A stretch of 64,000 nucleotides of DNA, from positions 186,001 through 250,000 of the forward strand of contig JAWPGT010000006.1 in the NCBI GenBank assembly GCA_034638255.1, read 5' to 3'. Below the pieces are notes generated by a model, which was not told the origin of the DNA, ran no database searches, and saw only the letters and a program-made list of their open reading frames with translations. Source of the stretch: Coprinus comatus (taxonomy: Eukaryota; Basidiomycota; Agaricomycetes; Agaricales; Agaricaceae). Shown piece after piece: positions 1-10,796 of the stretch (position 1 is the stretch's first letter; every line of letters starts with the position of its first letter). A program made the position numbers and the translations under genes.

Positions 1-915
1 GCTGAATAGCGCAGAAGAATGTGCAGGATCGTAACCACCAGTAGACATAATACCGAGTTATACGATAGATATTGGAAAAGGAGAAGATCAGAGGGATGAG
101 TAGACTCTAAGAGTGACTAGGAATAATCTGCCACTTCAAAACGACAGATTCATGAACCAGAATAATGGTTCAAAGTCGGAACGGGACTTTGCAGAAATGA
201 AGCAAAGACGGTGTCTTGTTTGCCTTTGTTGCTCATTCCGATCCACGTCAACGCGACCAGAATCTTTCTCACGTTAGCAACCTGCCACCGTATTGTGTCC
301 TTCAACTTCTAGACTACTCAGACGAGCTGTTGCTTGTTTCCATACGCTACCACGATGTCTTAGAGTATATGTTATTGTGGTTATCAACAACGTAAACCAT
401 TTGCCGGCTTTTCTCTGAACCAGAACGGCATCCGACTGGAGACTTCATTGGACCTCATTGGATAACCCAATGAACAACAAGTGCGTTATCTACGTCAGCC
501 CTGGGTAACCACTAATGTCTTGTTGCAATGCTACTATCAGCTAGGATGAACAATAGAGAGTTGGTGCTATTAGGTCAACGATCTTTCATCGATATGACTG
601 AATGCACTAAATTCACACGCCTGAAGACAACCGCGTCGTGTAGGACATCGATCCTTACTACGATGTCTTGAATTCGCTCTGATGTGGAACACAAGTACCA
701 TGGGTATCGAATCAACGCTCTCGATTTGCTTCTTGATTGGTCGATTTCTTGCTGCATGAAAAAACCACGGCTCAAGTTGCCCGTGATTTTTGTGGCATGA
801 CGAATTAATTTTAGACGAACCTTTCCGATAGCAGTATTCTCCTCGTCATAATCATAATCATGGTGAAGCGATGGCACAATCTAAAGCCCATTTTCAATGC
901 TTTAGCGCACTTACT
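1..915. other. Left edge without a supported gene
   Basis: I see no recognisable gene here. A 100-codon ORF on the minus strand (575-877) has no motif I know. A short inverted repeat (444-451 with 467-474) is the only visible structure. The left arm of the inverted duplication begins at about 920, so this stretch lies outside it. Confidence 0.5.
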
Positions 916-1058
916 TGAGGCTCGATTGTAGAACGTAACTTTTGCATCCATTTACCCCGACGGACGCCAGTCAGAGTGTTTGGCTGCGGTCCTCGATGGA
1001 AATACAAGCGCCTGAGAGTCTGACATGCAGCTTGTCTATTGATGACAGTGAACTTGGT

Positions 1059-1415
1059 ATGTTTTCCGGAGTATTGCCACCATCTACAGTCTCTCTGCTA
1101 TTATCTACGTACATACATACATACAGGCTTCGGGCCTCTGCAACTCTGGTCGATAACTACCAATGGAACCGTACGGTCCTCCGCTCGCCTTATTCATGAC
1201 GTCACAAACTCATCACTGTAGTTGTTGATAGCCCCTCCGCCATTAGCAGATCTCAGAAGCGGCCAAGAATACTACCAAGACCCAGGATATGCTCTGGATC
1301 AGACTGTTCTCCAGATACAATCACCCAGGCTGCCTATAACATATATCCAGTGTTCCATGGGAGTTCGAACTGCATTCGGATTAGCCCACGGATCCAACTA
1401 TGTACGTGAAGAGAG
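1059..1415 (+). pseudogene. Truncated CFAP20-domain gene fragment
   Basis: This is a degraded copy of the CFAP20-domain gene at 30,507-31,466. It opens with MFSGVL and keeps recognisable blocks such as PLQLW, IAPPPL.DL, QEYYQD, YALDQTVLQIQSPRLP and TYIQC. A run of CATA repeats near 1,110-1,125 replaces the SSTGSE region and shifts the frame. A stop follows the TNSSL block, the GGVD segment is partly deleted, and the match ends soon after TYIQC. The whole second exon is absent. The reading frame is broken several times, so it should give no functional product. Confidence 0.8.
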
Positions 1416-1629
1416 ATAATTGAATAAAGCTTGACGGCGACAGGGTTATACACATTTTATTGACAATATCTCAGCGCTTAGGGCCATACAGTTTAACGGC
1501 TAGATTGGGCATGTAATTGGAATAAATGCCACTTATACTTTTAGGTTTCTCCCCTTACAACCCTTCCTCTCGCCACGACCCACTCTTTACTACCCTATTG
1601 CACAATTTTGAGGTGTTATCGACCTCTGT

Positions 1630-2647
1630 TCACATGTGAGTATCCTGAAATTCCAACAACACACTTGACATTACCGGGACAGCATTCCAGCCAACGACGA
1701 TATTCTGGATCATTGCTCTCAAAGCCTCCTTGCACAAATCACACTCCAGCTGCTCCAGGTGTGGGGCGAGCAACGGACACAAGGACGTCAATGTCAGATC
1801 TGTTTCTTTTAGGTTTTCAGTTTGTGCATACCGACAAGAAAAAGACATACCAGTATAATTTTCTGTTGCAACCTTTACGCAAACTTCTGCCCATATTTTT
1901 GTCAACACACTCTGTTCCTCGAATGTACATGATCGAGTTGCGGTATGCGGGTAAGGTGCCTTGAGAAAAAGTCTCTTCATTTCTGCTGTCCTGTGTGATC
2001 TCCACTGAAACAAACGAAGAAGATAAGAACTCCCAATCTTTATTGCCAGGTCGTCCGTGATTGATAATAACGGGAGTGAAATCATATGTGTCGAAGTTGA
2101 AACTGCTAACTCATCCAACCTGTGAAATGCTGCCAAAGCATACACATCCAAAGGTAGGACAGGAGCAAACGAAAGTATCATTCTATATAGATGTGTTTCT
2201 GTACCCAGGATCGCACCTGGAGTGATTTCATACAATGACATTGTGTACACTGCTGAACTGAGTGTTTCGAATGATGGTGTGGGGATGCAGGGAGTGTCAT
2301 ACAGAGCATGGAGTATTACTGATAGAATATCTGATGTTTCGTTGACTTGTAAGATTCTACCCCTAGTACTACAGCTTGGATCTGTGAGCGGAACACCGGT
2401 GAGAAGTCGAAAGGCATTGGGTTGATATCTGGTTATGGTCTCGCAATGAACATAATGAAACACTGCGTCACATGAAAGAAAAACAGTGTCGAAGGCGTCC
2501 TGAAATGCTCCTGGGTAGAATGTTGTGGAAATAGTAATGTTCTCTTGGTGTGAAATTTGATCACGGCTTGAGTACAACTGTATGATCAAATTTGATGTCG
2601 TCTAGGAGTTATCCATACGAACAAATGCTACTCACATCAGACCACAT
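1630..2647 (-). CDS. BTB/POZ-type domain protein
   Basis: The main open frame (1630-2601) encodes about 320 residues. Its N-terminal third has the layout of fungal BTB proteins: an F.DAFDTVFLS strand-turn, an F.YVH segment, then helices ending LHALYDTPC. BTB proteins mediate dimerisation and often bind Cullin-3. That function is known for the family and is not shown here. The long frame itself lacks an ATG. A four-codon first exon (MWSD, 2636-2647) joined through a 34-nt GT..AG intron (2602-2635) would supply one, giving about 327 aa, but such an intron is very short. The paralogue at 29.5 kb has an ATG at the equivalent place. This copy keeps the full-length frame, whereas the 29.5 kb copy is broken. 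Loss of the start codon is the alternative reading. Confidence 0.6.
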
Positions 2648-3410
2648 TGAAAGATCGTTTAGATCTACACTATTATCATCCACCACCTGCTTGTCTACAG
2701 AACCTTCAACATGATCACATACAAGTGTGCAAGTATTAATAAGTGCGTACCGTTGGTGTTTAGTAATGTTAACATATGTCTTATTCCCACTTCTTTACAA
2801 TCCCTTGTTGCTTTATAGATTACCATTTGATAACCTCATTTAATGATCTGCGGTAGGTCCTAGAACGGACCATTTGCTAAAGATCTGGTATTGGTTGAAC
2901 GGTTTCTAAAGCTGAATGGCATTCAAGCGGCCATCGAAGCGTTGTTGAAGTATGCAACTAGTGGCCTCGAATTGGCTATGAAAGGAGATACATTTAGTCA
3001 TGAGTGAATAGAAGGAAGGGACCAAGTGAAAAAAGAACCAATGGAACCCAGCGATAAATATAAAAACTGGTCTACACGGCCTTTTCTATGGTTCCATTTT
3101 CATGACTTTTCGGAGTTGTCGCATAATCTCATAACAGATTGCTTAGCCCACTCAAATAGCTCACCGATCGAATCACACAGGTGCTTTACATTGTATTCGA
3201 GAAGCTATGTCGGAGTGAGCGTGGCATAACTTGAAGGATATTTCGCTGAAGTCAAGACTCTGTAATTTTTTGCAAACCCTGGAAACATTAGGGTAATGTC
3301 TCCTTGTATACTAGGTAGCATATTCATATTTTCTTGGTTATTGGGCAGTGATCTGGTGGAGGAAACATGTATAATAATAATAAAAAATTTTCACAAATAC
3401 TTAACTTCAG
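2648..3410. other. Intergenic part of the left arm
   Basis: This stretch is AT-rich with only short ORFs and no recognisable coding signal. It corresponds in position to about 28,600-29,500 of the right arm, but the two have diverged more here than in neighbouring segments. Confidence 0.45.
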
Positions 3411-3414
3411 CCAC

Positions 3415-3938
3415 TTACGAGGAGGCCTGATTCTGAACTCTGCTCGTCTGATCTGAAGAAGCCATGAGTATTCTGGCATGGTCGTTAAGGCCATTCCCAA
3501 GTCTGGGCTCATTGAGAACTGGAGACTGGGTAGGAATCTGCTCCAGCCCCTCGCTGCCATTGGAGGGCCTTTTGTCTTTATTAGTGTACCCATTGCCATT
3601 GTTTGTGTCCGAGCGCACGCGGGGGGTGGTTCTAGGAGCCTGGGTGATATGTACAACAGTGACTGTTCTTTGGTCGTTGATCATAAATTTGAGGCGAAGT
3701 TTTTTTTTCCATTCTGTTTCTCTTGGAAGATCTTGGGATGAGCCATTATGATGGCTCTTGAATTGATTATAACTTCGAAGACTCTTGTGACGAAATTTAC
3801 GGATCCATTTTTTTTTCTTGAGCCCCAGTTGTCGTTATTTGAGGTTTCTTTTAGATTGGGTGAATGGGGGTAGATATTGATATTATGGAATGGTCCTAAA
3901 ATGGCTACAAGATGCTCTTTAGATGTGCATGAAACCAC
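3415..3938 (-). CDS. Short unknown ORF in the left arm
   Basis: Two overlapping minus-strand frames (3681-3938 and 3415-3684) cover this stretch. The part around NNDNWGSRKKNGSVNFV is matched on the plus strand near 28,265-28,420 in the right arm, where it reads GVQEKKNGSVNFV. The match continues through EVIINSRA against EVVINSRA. Beyond that point the left copy runs into a GC-richer tract with no counterpart. I do not recognise a domain. Similarity at DNA level also covers flanking non-coding sequence, so conservation alone does not prove coding. It could equally be duplicated non-coding DNA. Confidence 0.25.
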
Positions 3939-4535
3939 ATTATACTAAAACTCTCCAGAATCACATCAACTACACATGCATGCATGGTACTTGGATATTG
4001 TATCTTTACCGAAATCAGTTTGTAGAAATGCCATGGTTATGTGGGGGGAGAGAGTCCAAATATCATAACTTATACACACACACACCTTTATTTCAGGTAC
4101 CTTCCCGGAATCCGAATCCACTGACATTATTTATTTACGGATACATACTTATCATTCGGAGTAAGCGGGAGTTGGAGCCGGAATACTGATGTAAAATATT
4201 TCTAAATCCATTAGGCAGAGTGTATTGAATTGTGTGTTTAATAACGGCTAGATTCACCACGATCCATAAAGCGAAACAGTTTTTATAACCTTTCTGGGGA
4301 TATTTAAATTTGAAAAAAAATAATATTGCAAGCAGACTGCCTAATTGCCCTACATCCAATTATGTATAACAAGTCTAGACAAATACAATAATATCAGCAT
4401 TGCCATCGTAACTGGCAATGAGCAATGAGGTGCACAGGAATATCGTTCAGGTGCATAAAACAATCAGAAGGTAACAAAAACAATAGATATGGGTTGATAT
4501 CTTGACGAGAGAGTGTAGGACGAGTAATTATATTG

Positions 4536-4732
4536 AAGCTATTGACTAGGGACAACTCCCATCTGCAGAGCATGGCCAGAAGTAGCGTAAGTTAATCAGA
4601 ATTTCGTCTGGAGTGATGATATCATCCATCGACCAATCATAATCTCCCATAGGAATCTGGCCAGATTCAAGAAGTTGCTCGCGAAGAGCCAATCCCACTG
4701 ACAAAATCAATACATGTCATGAGTGAAAGACC
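4536..4732 (-). pseudogene. 3' end fragment of 5-formyltetrahydrofolate cyclo-ligase
   Basis: In reverse complement this matches the last intron and last exon of the cyclo-ligase gene at 26,601-27,507, from the intron tract before the acceptor through VGLALREQLLES, GDYDWSMD, IITPDEILI and SGHALQ to the stop. A 2-base deletion in the NSHAA segment breaks the frame, and all upstream exons are missing. It marks one end of the left arm. Immediately beyond it, at about 4,732, the sequence switches to a different repeat that is shared with 23.72-23.93 kb. Confidence 0.85.
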
Positions 4733-4925
4733 TTTAAAGTATCGCACATTGCGCCACACCGACTCTATTATTCGTTCACCAACGCTATGTAAGCCTACCA
4801 ATATTTTTGTGAAGGTATCTCTTCGATAACGAACTAAGGTGCACGAAAGCAGTAATGATGGAATGACGAGCATCATTTATCCCATCCTCCACTTTGACAC
4901 CAAGACACATAAAATTTAAATTTAA
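4733..4925 (-). repeat. Fossil coding segment shared with 23.72-23.93 kb
   Basis: The reverse complement matches 23,720-23,930. In the frame reading DGINDARHSIITAFVHLSS here and DGMNDVRHSVITAFVHLSS there, most differences fall at third codon positions. That suggests an ancestral protein-coding sequence, perhaps from a mobile element. Both copies now contain stops further on, and I do not recognise the family. Confidence 0.5.
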
Positions 4926-5290
4926 ATCATCATCTCCGAACGTAGGAAAGAAAATATATATAGGGATTTAAAAAAAAATAAAGAACAAAAAGTCACGAAT
5001 AGTTAACCGGAACCCTTAAGGGCTTAAGTGTATAAGTTCTTCGAGATTGTTGATTGTATGCAATGTCGATTGTTTAACAGTTTTCTGACACGATTAATCC
5101 AACACATTTAGGCAAGTTCTCACAGTTACACCCACAACTAGGTTTCCGCTCCTATCTTCAACTTTATAGTGCACTCTCACAAAAAACTATTCTAGTGGTT
5201 TCTATCCTTTTCTATCTACAACTATAAATATGACCCTGAAAGATCATCGACTACTACCGAACTACTGCTAATGTGAGAACCCCAAACGGG
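4926..5290. other. AT-rich spacer
   Basis: No gene is visible. The stretch includes A-rich tracts and palindromic ATTTAAATTTAAAT at the junction with the previous repeat. Confidence 0.4.
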
Positions 5291-5293
5291 CAA

Positions 5294-5921
5294 CTAATAT
5301 AGCATTAAAACCGTTATCATAACACCCACAAACGCAGTCGGAATTATTCCTGTTCTCAGGTTAAGCCGAGCGCCATTACCTTTACTTTCAGATGGGAACG
5401 TTGCTACTGGTCTAAGTGCTCCTGAGAGACACCCCTTGTAGTTCCCTCGAAAGAACAACTTTGATGATAAATTCCCGGTTCCTCACCCTCAAATCCTGAT
5501 AAGGTAATTGGACCAGCTTCTAAATGAGAGGCATCTGCGATGAGGGTGACTGTAATAGTAATGGGATTCATAGTCAGTATAAGAATACTACACGTAGAAA
5601 TGGAATTTTGAAAAGAAGTGTGTACCTGTAGTGGTGAGTGGAGTTTCTTGGAGGTATGTTGTAGTTGGAGTGGGAGAACCTTCCATTACTCCGCTTACTA
5701 CCATTTGTTGAATGTATGTCGTTCGACCATTGGAATCCACTCCACCAACAGAATACTCGATAGAGCTCAAAAGAGGGTGTGCAAGTTGATCTGCATCCGT
5801 TGGGATGATTTCATAAAGTGTTACATCTGCGAATACGCCTAAACCATTCACGAAAACACTTTCCTGAAAAAAGCAATAAAGGCGCTGTGATGATGAACTT
5901 CATGACTGACGACGGAACCAT
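5294..5921 (-). pseudogene. Broken member of a small secreted protein family
   Basis: This is one of four related loci (also 9.39-9.59, 9.99-10.80 and 60.1-60.75 kb). A signal-peptide-like start (MVPSSVMKFIITAPLLLFSG) is followed by the family core VTLYEIIP and YSVGGVDSNGRTTY. A second part reads VTLIADASHL, CSFEGTTRGV, GALRPVAT and LNLRTGIIP, then a hydrophobic tail. The first intron has shrunk to about 25 nt and lost its GT donor. In the second part, the segment between CSFEGTTRGV and GALRP that other members keep (CVN..., then T.TGTLRP) is deleted with a frame change. The product is therefore broken. The family's function is unknown; secretion is inferred from the leader. Confidence 0.75.
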
Positions 5922-6398
5922 GGTTGGTGTAGTTTTTGGTGGGGGTATTGGAAAAGAAGGCCAAGGTTGAAACGCTCAAAATTTGACCCATACAAAATGC
6001 AGTAAAAATCGCACGGATTCAATCAATCAACAGATGATGCTCATATAATTCTTTGATACGATGTAACCCCCTAATGATTCCTCACGTCGTTTGAGTTTCG
6101 TTTGCGTGGTTGGGGGGAGAGTTACGATTTTTTATTATACATCAGATGGTAACGTTTTAGTAACGAGACGCTACCTTAGCACCGGGACTTTTACAGCCAT
6201 CTATGTTTTCGAAGTATTAGATCCCCTGAAGATACCAACCAACCAATCACGGTTTTTTTGACTAATCTAGCTTCCACATGGGACATGCGAGTCTATGGAA
6301 AGCAACTTTTACGGAGTGAATAGTCGATCGTGATAAGAAGTGCAAGTGTTGAAATGAGGTGCGTATGATGTGTGTGGGTGGTATGTGGATTTGAGTGT
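5922..6398. other. Intergenic spacer downstream of RPC19
   Basis: No gene is seen between the secreted-protein relic and the 3' end of RPC19. It presumably holds the RPC19 3' UTR and terminator. Confidence 0.4.
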
Positions 6399-7013
6399 TC
6401 AGAATTTCTCTACCCATCGCTCGAACTGGTCGTTCCGTAGGCTATCGAGGTATGTGTCTTCAACTGTTTCGCATAGCGTATCGAGATCATTGAGAGCGTT
6501 TACCAATGCATCCAGCGAAGATAGACTATCTGTGTCGACAACCCAATTGTTAAGACGGATTGGTACGGTAGGTCAATGGGTAGGTCAACACACCATACAT
6601 CTGAATCCGGACATTGATGACATTTTCAGAAGGGTGGGGAACACTGTTGGTTTCGAAAGTCCAGTTAGATCAAAGGGCAAATTAAAAAGACAATGTGGGG
6701 TATTGCAAACGTAAGAAGAAAATAAAACAAAAGGCTTCACACACCTGTATCCACAGAATTCCACCTTTGGGCTAGCAAGTGTAGTCAGTTTTTGCGTGCA
6801 GTAAGTATAATAATCGAAAGACGTACTTTTTCATAAGCATCCATCGGAGTGCATTGCCAATTGTATGTGATTCGTCGTGGATTTGATATGTCGCCGCAGA
6901 TAGGTCTGCTGTAGCACCTTTAAGCTTGCGCAGACAGTTTTCAGTACAATAAGATATTGAAGTTTATTGTTAATTGAACTTACGATCTTGATTTTAGGTA
7001 CCGAGTCGGCCAT
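6399..7013 (-). CDS. RPC19: RNA polymerase I/III subunit AC19
   Basis: Five exons (6984-7013, 6827-6924, 6745-6771, 6594-6643, 6399-6529) keep phase throughout and give 111 aa. The protein is the alpha-like small subunit shared by RNA polymerases I and III, the partner of AC40 in the nuclear assembly platform. The signature is clear: TYQIHDESHTIGNALRW, then PKVEFCGYSVPHPSE and INVRIQMYDS, with a helical C-terminus (LDTLCETVEDTYLD). Length matches the compact fungal and animal orthologues. Splice sites are ordinary: introns run from 50 to 101 nt, and exon 3 is only 27 nt. Gene prediction by open reading frame misses it completely. No frame damage was found, so it should be functional. Confidence 0.93.
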
Positions 7014-7584
7014 TGTACTTGTCTACACACTACTCGCAAACACCCAATTTTCGAAATTCATACGAACAGTCACGTGACTGCAATTATTAGAAGAACAGTA
7101 GAAGACTGGCAGAAGACCTTTGAGTTCCAGGTTTTGAAATAAAGGTAATCACGAAACAGAGTTGTACGTGTCCCTTACTTCACCCTCTTATCATCAGTCA
7201 TAATCAGAAAAAGTGGGACTATGAACAGACAATGGTTGAAGACCCTGTGTTCCAAATAACGGACCAAACAAACCATTGATCGGTATACCCATGTACAATG
7301 TACTCCCTCTGCAATTACACAATGGTCTATTGAACACACGCATTAAACACACGAAAAGTCAACGTTAACTCAACAATAGAGAACAGTTTATGACGTAAAC
7401 CTGTATAACGGCGAATATAAAGACTGAGGTTAACCGAGAATGTTTCCTCAGCCGCTTGGTCTCACCCCAAAACTCTTCGACACTTTTTCCCTTTTTTTCT
7501 CTCATCTCTTCACGGCAGAGCCAATTATACTAGCCCTGGTGGTTGTTTCTCATTCTAAACTTCAAATATCAAATCATCATTGCT

Positions 7585-8147
7585 ATGGATCCATTGTTCA
7601 CACCAGCATTCGAGTCTCGCTCGAACATCACCCTTCCTTCGCTTCGATCCCTAAACCTACCTCTTCCTAGGCTTGGCAAGGGAAAAACTAGGGAGACCAC
7701 GGAAATTCTTGTCCCTGTCTATGTAGGTTTCCATACATTATTGCTCATCTTCACACATGAATCTAACTGGCATATGAATAGACTAATGTTGCCTATCAAC
7801 CTTCTGTATCAACCTCTTCTATCTCCTCGAAGTTGCTAGGGACCTCGAACACATTCACACCATTGTTCAACAAGTCTGCTCCATCATCCGGTCTCCCCCC
7901 TCGATTTCGCCTTGTACGATGTTCATTCGAAGTTGCAGATGCAATTCTTGTATTTCCAGAACCTTTGGAAGGGTCGACAAGGACACAAGGCAAAATACTC
8001 ATAGGTCACCATGTCAATCGATACCGTGGTCGCAGTACACGACCAGCGCGGAGTGGCTTTGTGGTATATCCATATAAAATTACACCGAGCCGGCTTGACA
8101 TACCAGAACAGGGTCTAGATAACCCTGGCCAAAACTCAGTTGTATGA
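7585..8147 (+). CDS. Hypothetical 167-aa protein
   Basis: Two exons (7585-7722 and 7782-8147) joined by a 59-nt intron with a clear CTAAC branch point give 167 aa. The start MDPLFTPAF lies downstream of a pyrimidine-rich leader. The N-terminal 45 residues are rich in Leu, Pro and Arg; the middle is Ser/Thr-rich. The C-terminal half contains a possible small folded segment (RCSFEVADAILVFPEP) followed by a basic stretch (RYRGRSTRPARSG). No signal peptide or membrane segment is visible. I do not recognise the family. The intact frame across the intron supports a real gene. Confidence 0.6.
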
Positions 8148-8480
8148 CCATGTTCATAACTTTTTCAGTACCTTTTGGATCGGAGCGTGATGATTTGATT
8201 TTTCTATTTGCTTTTTTCCTTCTAACTTGGATACCTTTTTAATCAACCTCTCAGCATCTTTGCAACCATCTTGTATCTCTCCGCTTCAAGCACGCACTAA
8301 TGTGTATTTTTATCATATCGTTACATAAAATCCTGTAGGAATTCTGTTGGAATACACGATGATGTAGTTGCAATTGTACTAATAATAGATGTGTAGAAGT
8401 TCGGGTAATTGTATAAAAAAAAAAGAAACTACATAGCATATCGATCAAATCCCCGCAATGTGAACTATCCATTTATCCGG
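8148..8480. other. Spacer without gene
   Basis: It is AT-rich and ends with a poly-A tract near 8,416-8,424. No gene is visible. Confidence 0.4.
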
Positions 8481-8483
8481 ATT

Positions 8484-9060
8484 GGTACCCAGCCTCTGCC
8501 CCGGGTCTAATTGAGGTCCGGACAAACGGTACCCAGCCTCTAAAATCCCTATAAAATTCACCAAAAATCGTTAATTTTTTTCTACAAATCTATGAGCTCT
8601 ATACAACAAGAAATACCACCAATACCATGCAGTCAAGGCTGCTACTTAGGAGTTGCTATGCGACTCTGTAAATCCACAAAGACCCAAAAATATTGCCAGC
8701 CTATACGATGTTCGAAGATCTGAAATGCGATTTTCGATAGTGCTGAAATGTTACTTGCTTCACGGGCCCATGGTTGTCCAATTAGTGATATCAGGTATCT
8801 GATATGAACATGTATCATATCATTGAAGGCGCTTGTTACGGGTCTCAGGTCATCAAGTCATGGGGGGCCCTGGAAGGTCCTGGCCAGCCGGAGGTTTGGT
8901 ACCTGGCCTAAAATTTTCGTCCCCGATTTTGGTACCCAGCTTCCGAGGCTCAAGACCCAAAATCCTATGATTTTGGTACCCGGCCTGACGGCCAAAATGT
9001 CAAAATTTCGTCCGGACCGGTACCTAGCCTCTATAGGGATATTCGGGGGTCCTATCCTAT
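8484..9060. repeat. Patch of iterated GGTACC-AGCCT motifs
   Basis: The motif GGTACC followed by a variable base or two and AGCCT/GGCCT/AGCTT recurs in the same orientation at 8484, 8528, 8898, 8931, 8975 and 9019. Several copies are preceded by TCCGGA or CGGAC. The last four are spaced 33-44 bases apart. Open frames on both strands here simply reflect the repeats. It may be a subterminal repeat region of a non-autonomous transposon or a decayed minisatellite. I found no target-site duplication. Confidence 0.55.
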
Positions 9061-9389
9061 CCACATGCTGTCTGTTAAGTTGGCTAAATATAATTAGCGG
9101 AGGCTCGGGTGCCGCGGCTGAAGTTGAAAAGCCAACGAAAAATGCACATTGGAATATTTTTGGGTGGCATCACTGCTCCAGTTTTTGTGACCATTTTATA
9201 TGATACTATTATACTATTATCGGTGATAAAAATTTAAAAATTTGGATGGTAGTGTATAAGGAATTTACTATGTTAAACCTACCACACCGTGATTCCCACC
9301 AGTAACTGATTTCCACGACTTTTAATCGTGATCCAGTTGTTAGCATTTTGTTCCGGTACCTCATTGAATATTTGTTTTGCGATGTTGAT

Positions 9390-9590
9390 AGAACGAATGT
9401 CAATGAAAGGGCATCTACTACTGAAACATCTTTTACCACATATACTAGAGCCCTCCGACCTTACGCTACCTTGGAAACTAATAGTAACTCGGGAAATGGT
9501 TTGAATTTTAGAACTGGTATGATTCCTGTAGGGTTCTTGGGTGGTTTCGTCTTATCATCTGTTCTATTTACCTTACGAGTAGTGTTCTAA
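9390..9590 (+). pseudogene. C-terminal fragment of the small secreted protein family
   Basis: This encodes the family C-terminus: NVNERASTTETSFTTYT, then RALRPYATLE, GLNFRTGMIP and a hydrophobic tail ending LFTLRVVF and a stop. It closely matches the end of the 9,993-10,796 gene but in inverted orientation. The similarity includes a few bases past the stop (TCTAAATTTAGATAG). Upstream exons are absent. It is a truncated inverted copy. Confidence 0.8.
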
Positions 9591-9605
9591 ATTTAGATAG
9601 ATCAG

Positions 9606-9984
9606 TGAATATATTTGATTAACTCGTGGTACAGTCAGTCATGTATCATGTGGAACTTCCTCTTTGTGAACGCTGGGTCAATTGAACCACACGGCCCAAA
9701 CACAGCCTTAGGTTTCCGATGACAGCGTACAAAGAGAATTTTTTATCATGATCCTGGGGCGACCCCTTCGTCCTGATCTAGCCGTGCAAATAATAACAAA
9801 CAAACCCGACACACAAATCCAACACCACTGGAGTCAACCCTACCGCCAATTCTATCTTGCATGTGTGTTGTAGCCACCTTTCACTAGGTTTACGTTGCAT
9901 TATAACAGCAACCGCATTGACAGGAACGACTGCTATTATTGTATACTACTTATACTCAAACAAATGTATTTACTGATACATAAT
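9606..9984. other. Spacer between the inverted secreted-protein copies
   Basis: No gene is visible. It is the loop between the inverted fragment at 9.39-9.60 and the larger copy that begins at about 9,985. Confidence 0.4.
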
Positions 9985-9992
9985 ATCTAAAT

Positions 9993-10796
9993 TTAGAACA
10001 CTACCCGTAATGCAAACAAAACAGATGACAAGACAAGACCACTCAAGAATCCCATTGGCATCATACCAGTTCTAAAATTCAACCCAACCCCTTCACCAGA
10101 GTTACTATTACTACTTTCCAAAGTAGCATAAGGTCTAAGTGATCCAGTATATGTTGTCAAAGCTGTTTCAGTCATAGATCCCCTTTCATTGACGATTTCA
10201 TTTACACAAACACCCTGTGTAGTTCCTTCAAAAGTACAATTTTGTTGCCAAACGATAACTGGTGCTTCGTAATCTTGAGGATATGAATATGTCATAGTTA
10301 CTGGTGATCCTATGTAACCACTAGCATCTACCGCATAGGTATCTAGTAATATTTTAAGAATTTTGAAGTTAGTAGATGTATCATGTACCAAAAAACAAGG
10401 ACGAGTAGGGATATGGTGTATCTGACTCACATACGGCTGTAGTTGGTAGATTCGGACTTGTACTATAAGTAAAAGTTTCTGTTGGGAATTGATGTTCTAC
10501 CACGCTTATTACATATTCTTCAACAACTGTTGTTCTTCCTTCAGAATCAACACCTCCAGCTGAATAACTTGCAGAATATTGCTGTGAGATTGTGAATCCG
10601 ATTCCTCCAGTCTGTCTGGTTGATCCACAGCATATAAAGTTATGGCACCAAAAGCACCTAATCAACCAAGGTGTAAACAAAAAAAAAACGATTAATGATA
10701 ATCGCATGATAAGTGAATGGGCATTGTTTAGTTACCTGAACAGAACAACAGCTGAGTTGTGACAAAAAGTTTCGTAAACGAGGTAGGAGTCATCAT
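9993..10796 (-). pseudogene. Secreted protein family member with an apparent frameshift
   Basis: Three exons fit: 10,736-10,796 (leader MMTPTSFTKLFVTTQLLFCS), 10,431-10,657 and 9,993-10,342. The second intron uses GTGAGT and is 88 nt. Exon 2 begins in phase as AFGAITLYAVDQP, matching the family's VTLYEIIP block. The next block, YSAGGVDSEGRTT, lies in another frame, so a single-base shift separates them around 10,600-10,635. Exon 3 carries CTFEGTTQGVCVNE, TGSLRPYATLE, GLNFRTGMMP and a hydrophobic tail that could serve as a membrane or GPI-attachment signal. An alternative hydrophobic start at 10,707 keeps the downstream frame but has no counterpart in the other copies. Confidence 0.7.

Larger units (their letters stand above)
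920..4732 (+). repeat. Left arm of a large inverted duplication
   Basis: Read in reverse complement, this segment matches about 27,318-31,640. Collinear anchors are a CFAP20 relic (1059-1415), a BTB ORF (1630-2601), a short unknown ORF (3681-3938), a non-coding stretch (3,900-4,100) and the 3' end of a cyclo-ligase gene (4,536-4,732). The best match is 3,700-4,100 against 28,020-28,420, where long runs are identical and differences are scattered point changes and small indels. The arm stops inside the last cyclo-ligase intron at about 4,732. The divergence indicates an old duplication rather than an assembly fold-back. Confidence 0.8.

Noticed and set aside
575..877. 100-codon minus-strand ORF as a gene
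   Set aside because: It has no ATG context, splice partner, homologous copy or motif to support it.
8823..9203. 126-codon frame and its minus-strand partner in the GGTACC patch
   Set aside because: Both frames are made of the repeat itself and have no recognisable protein features.
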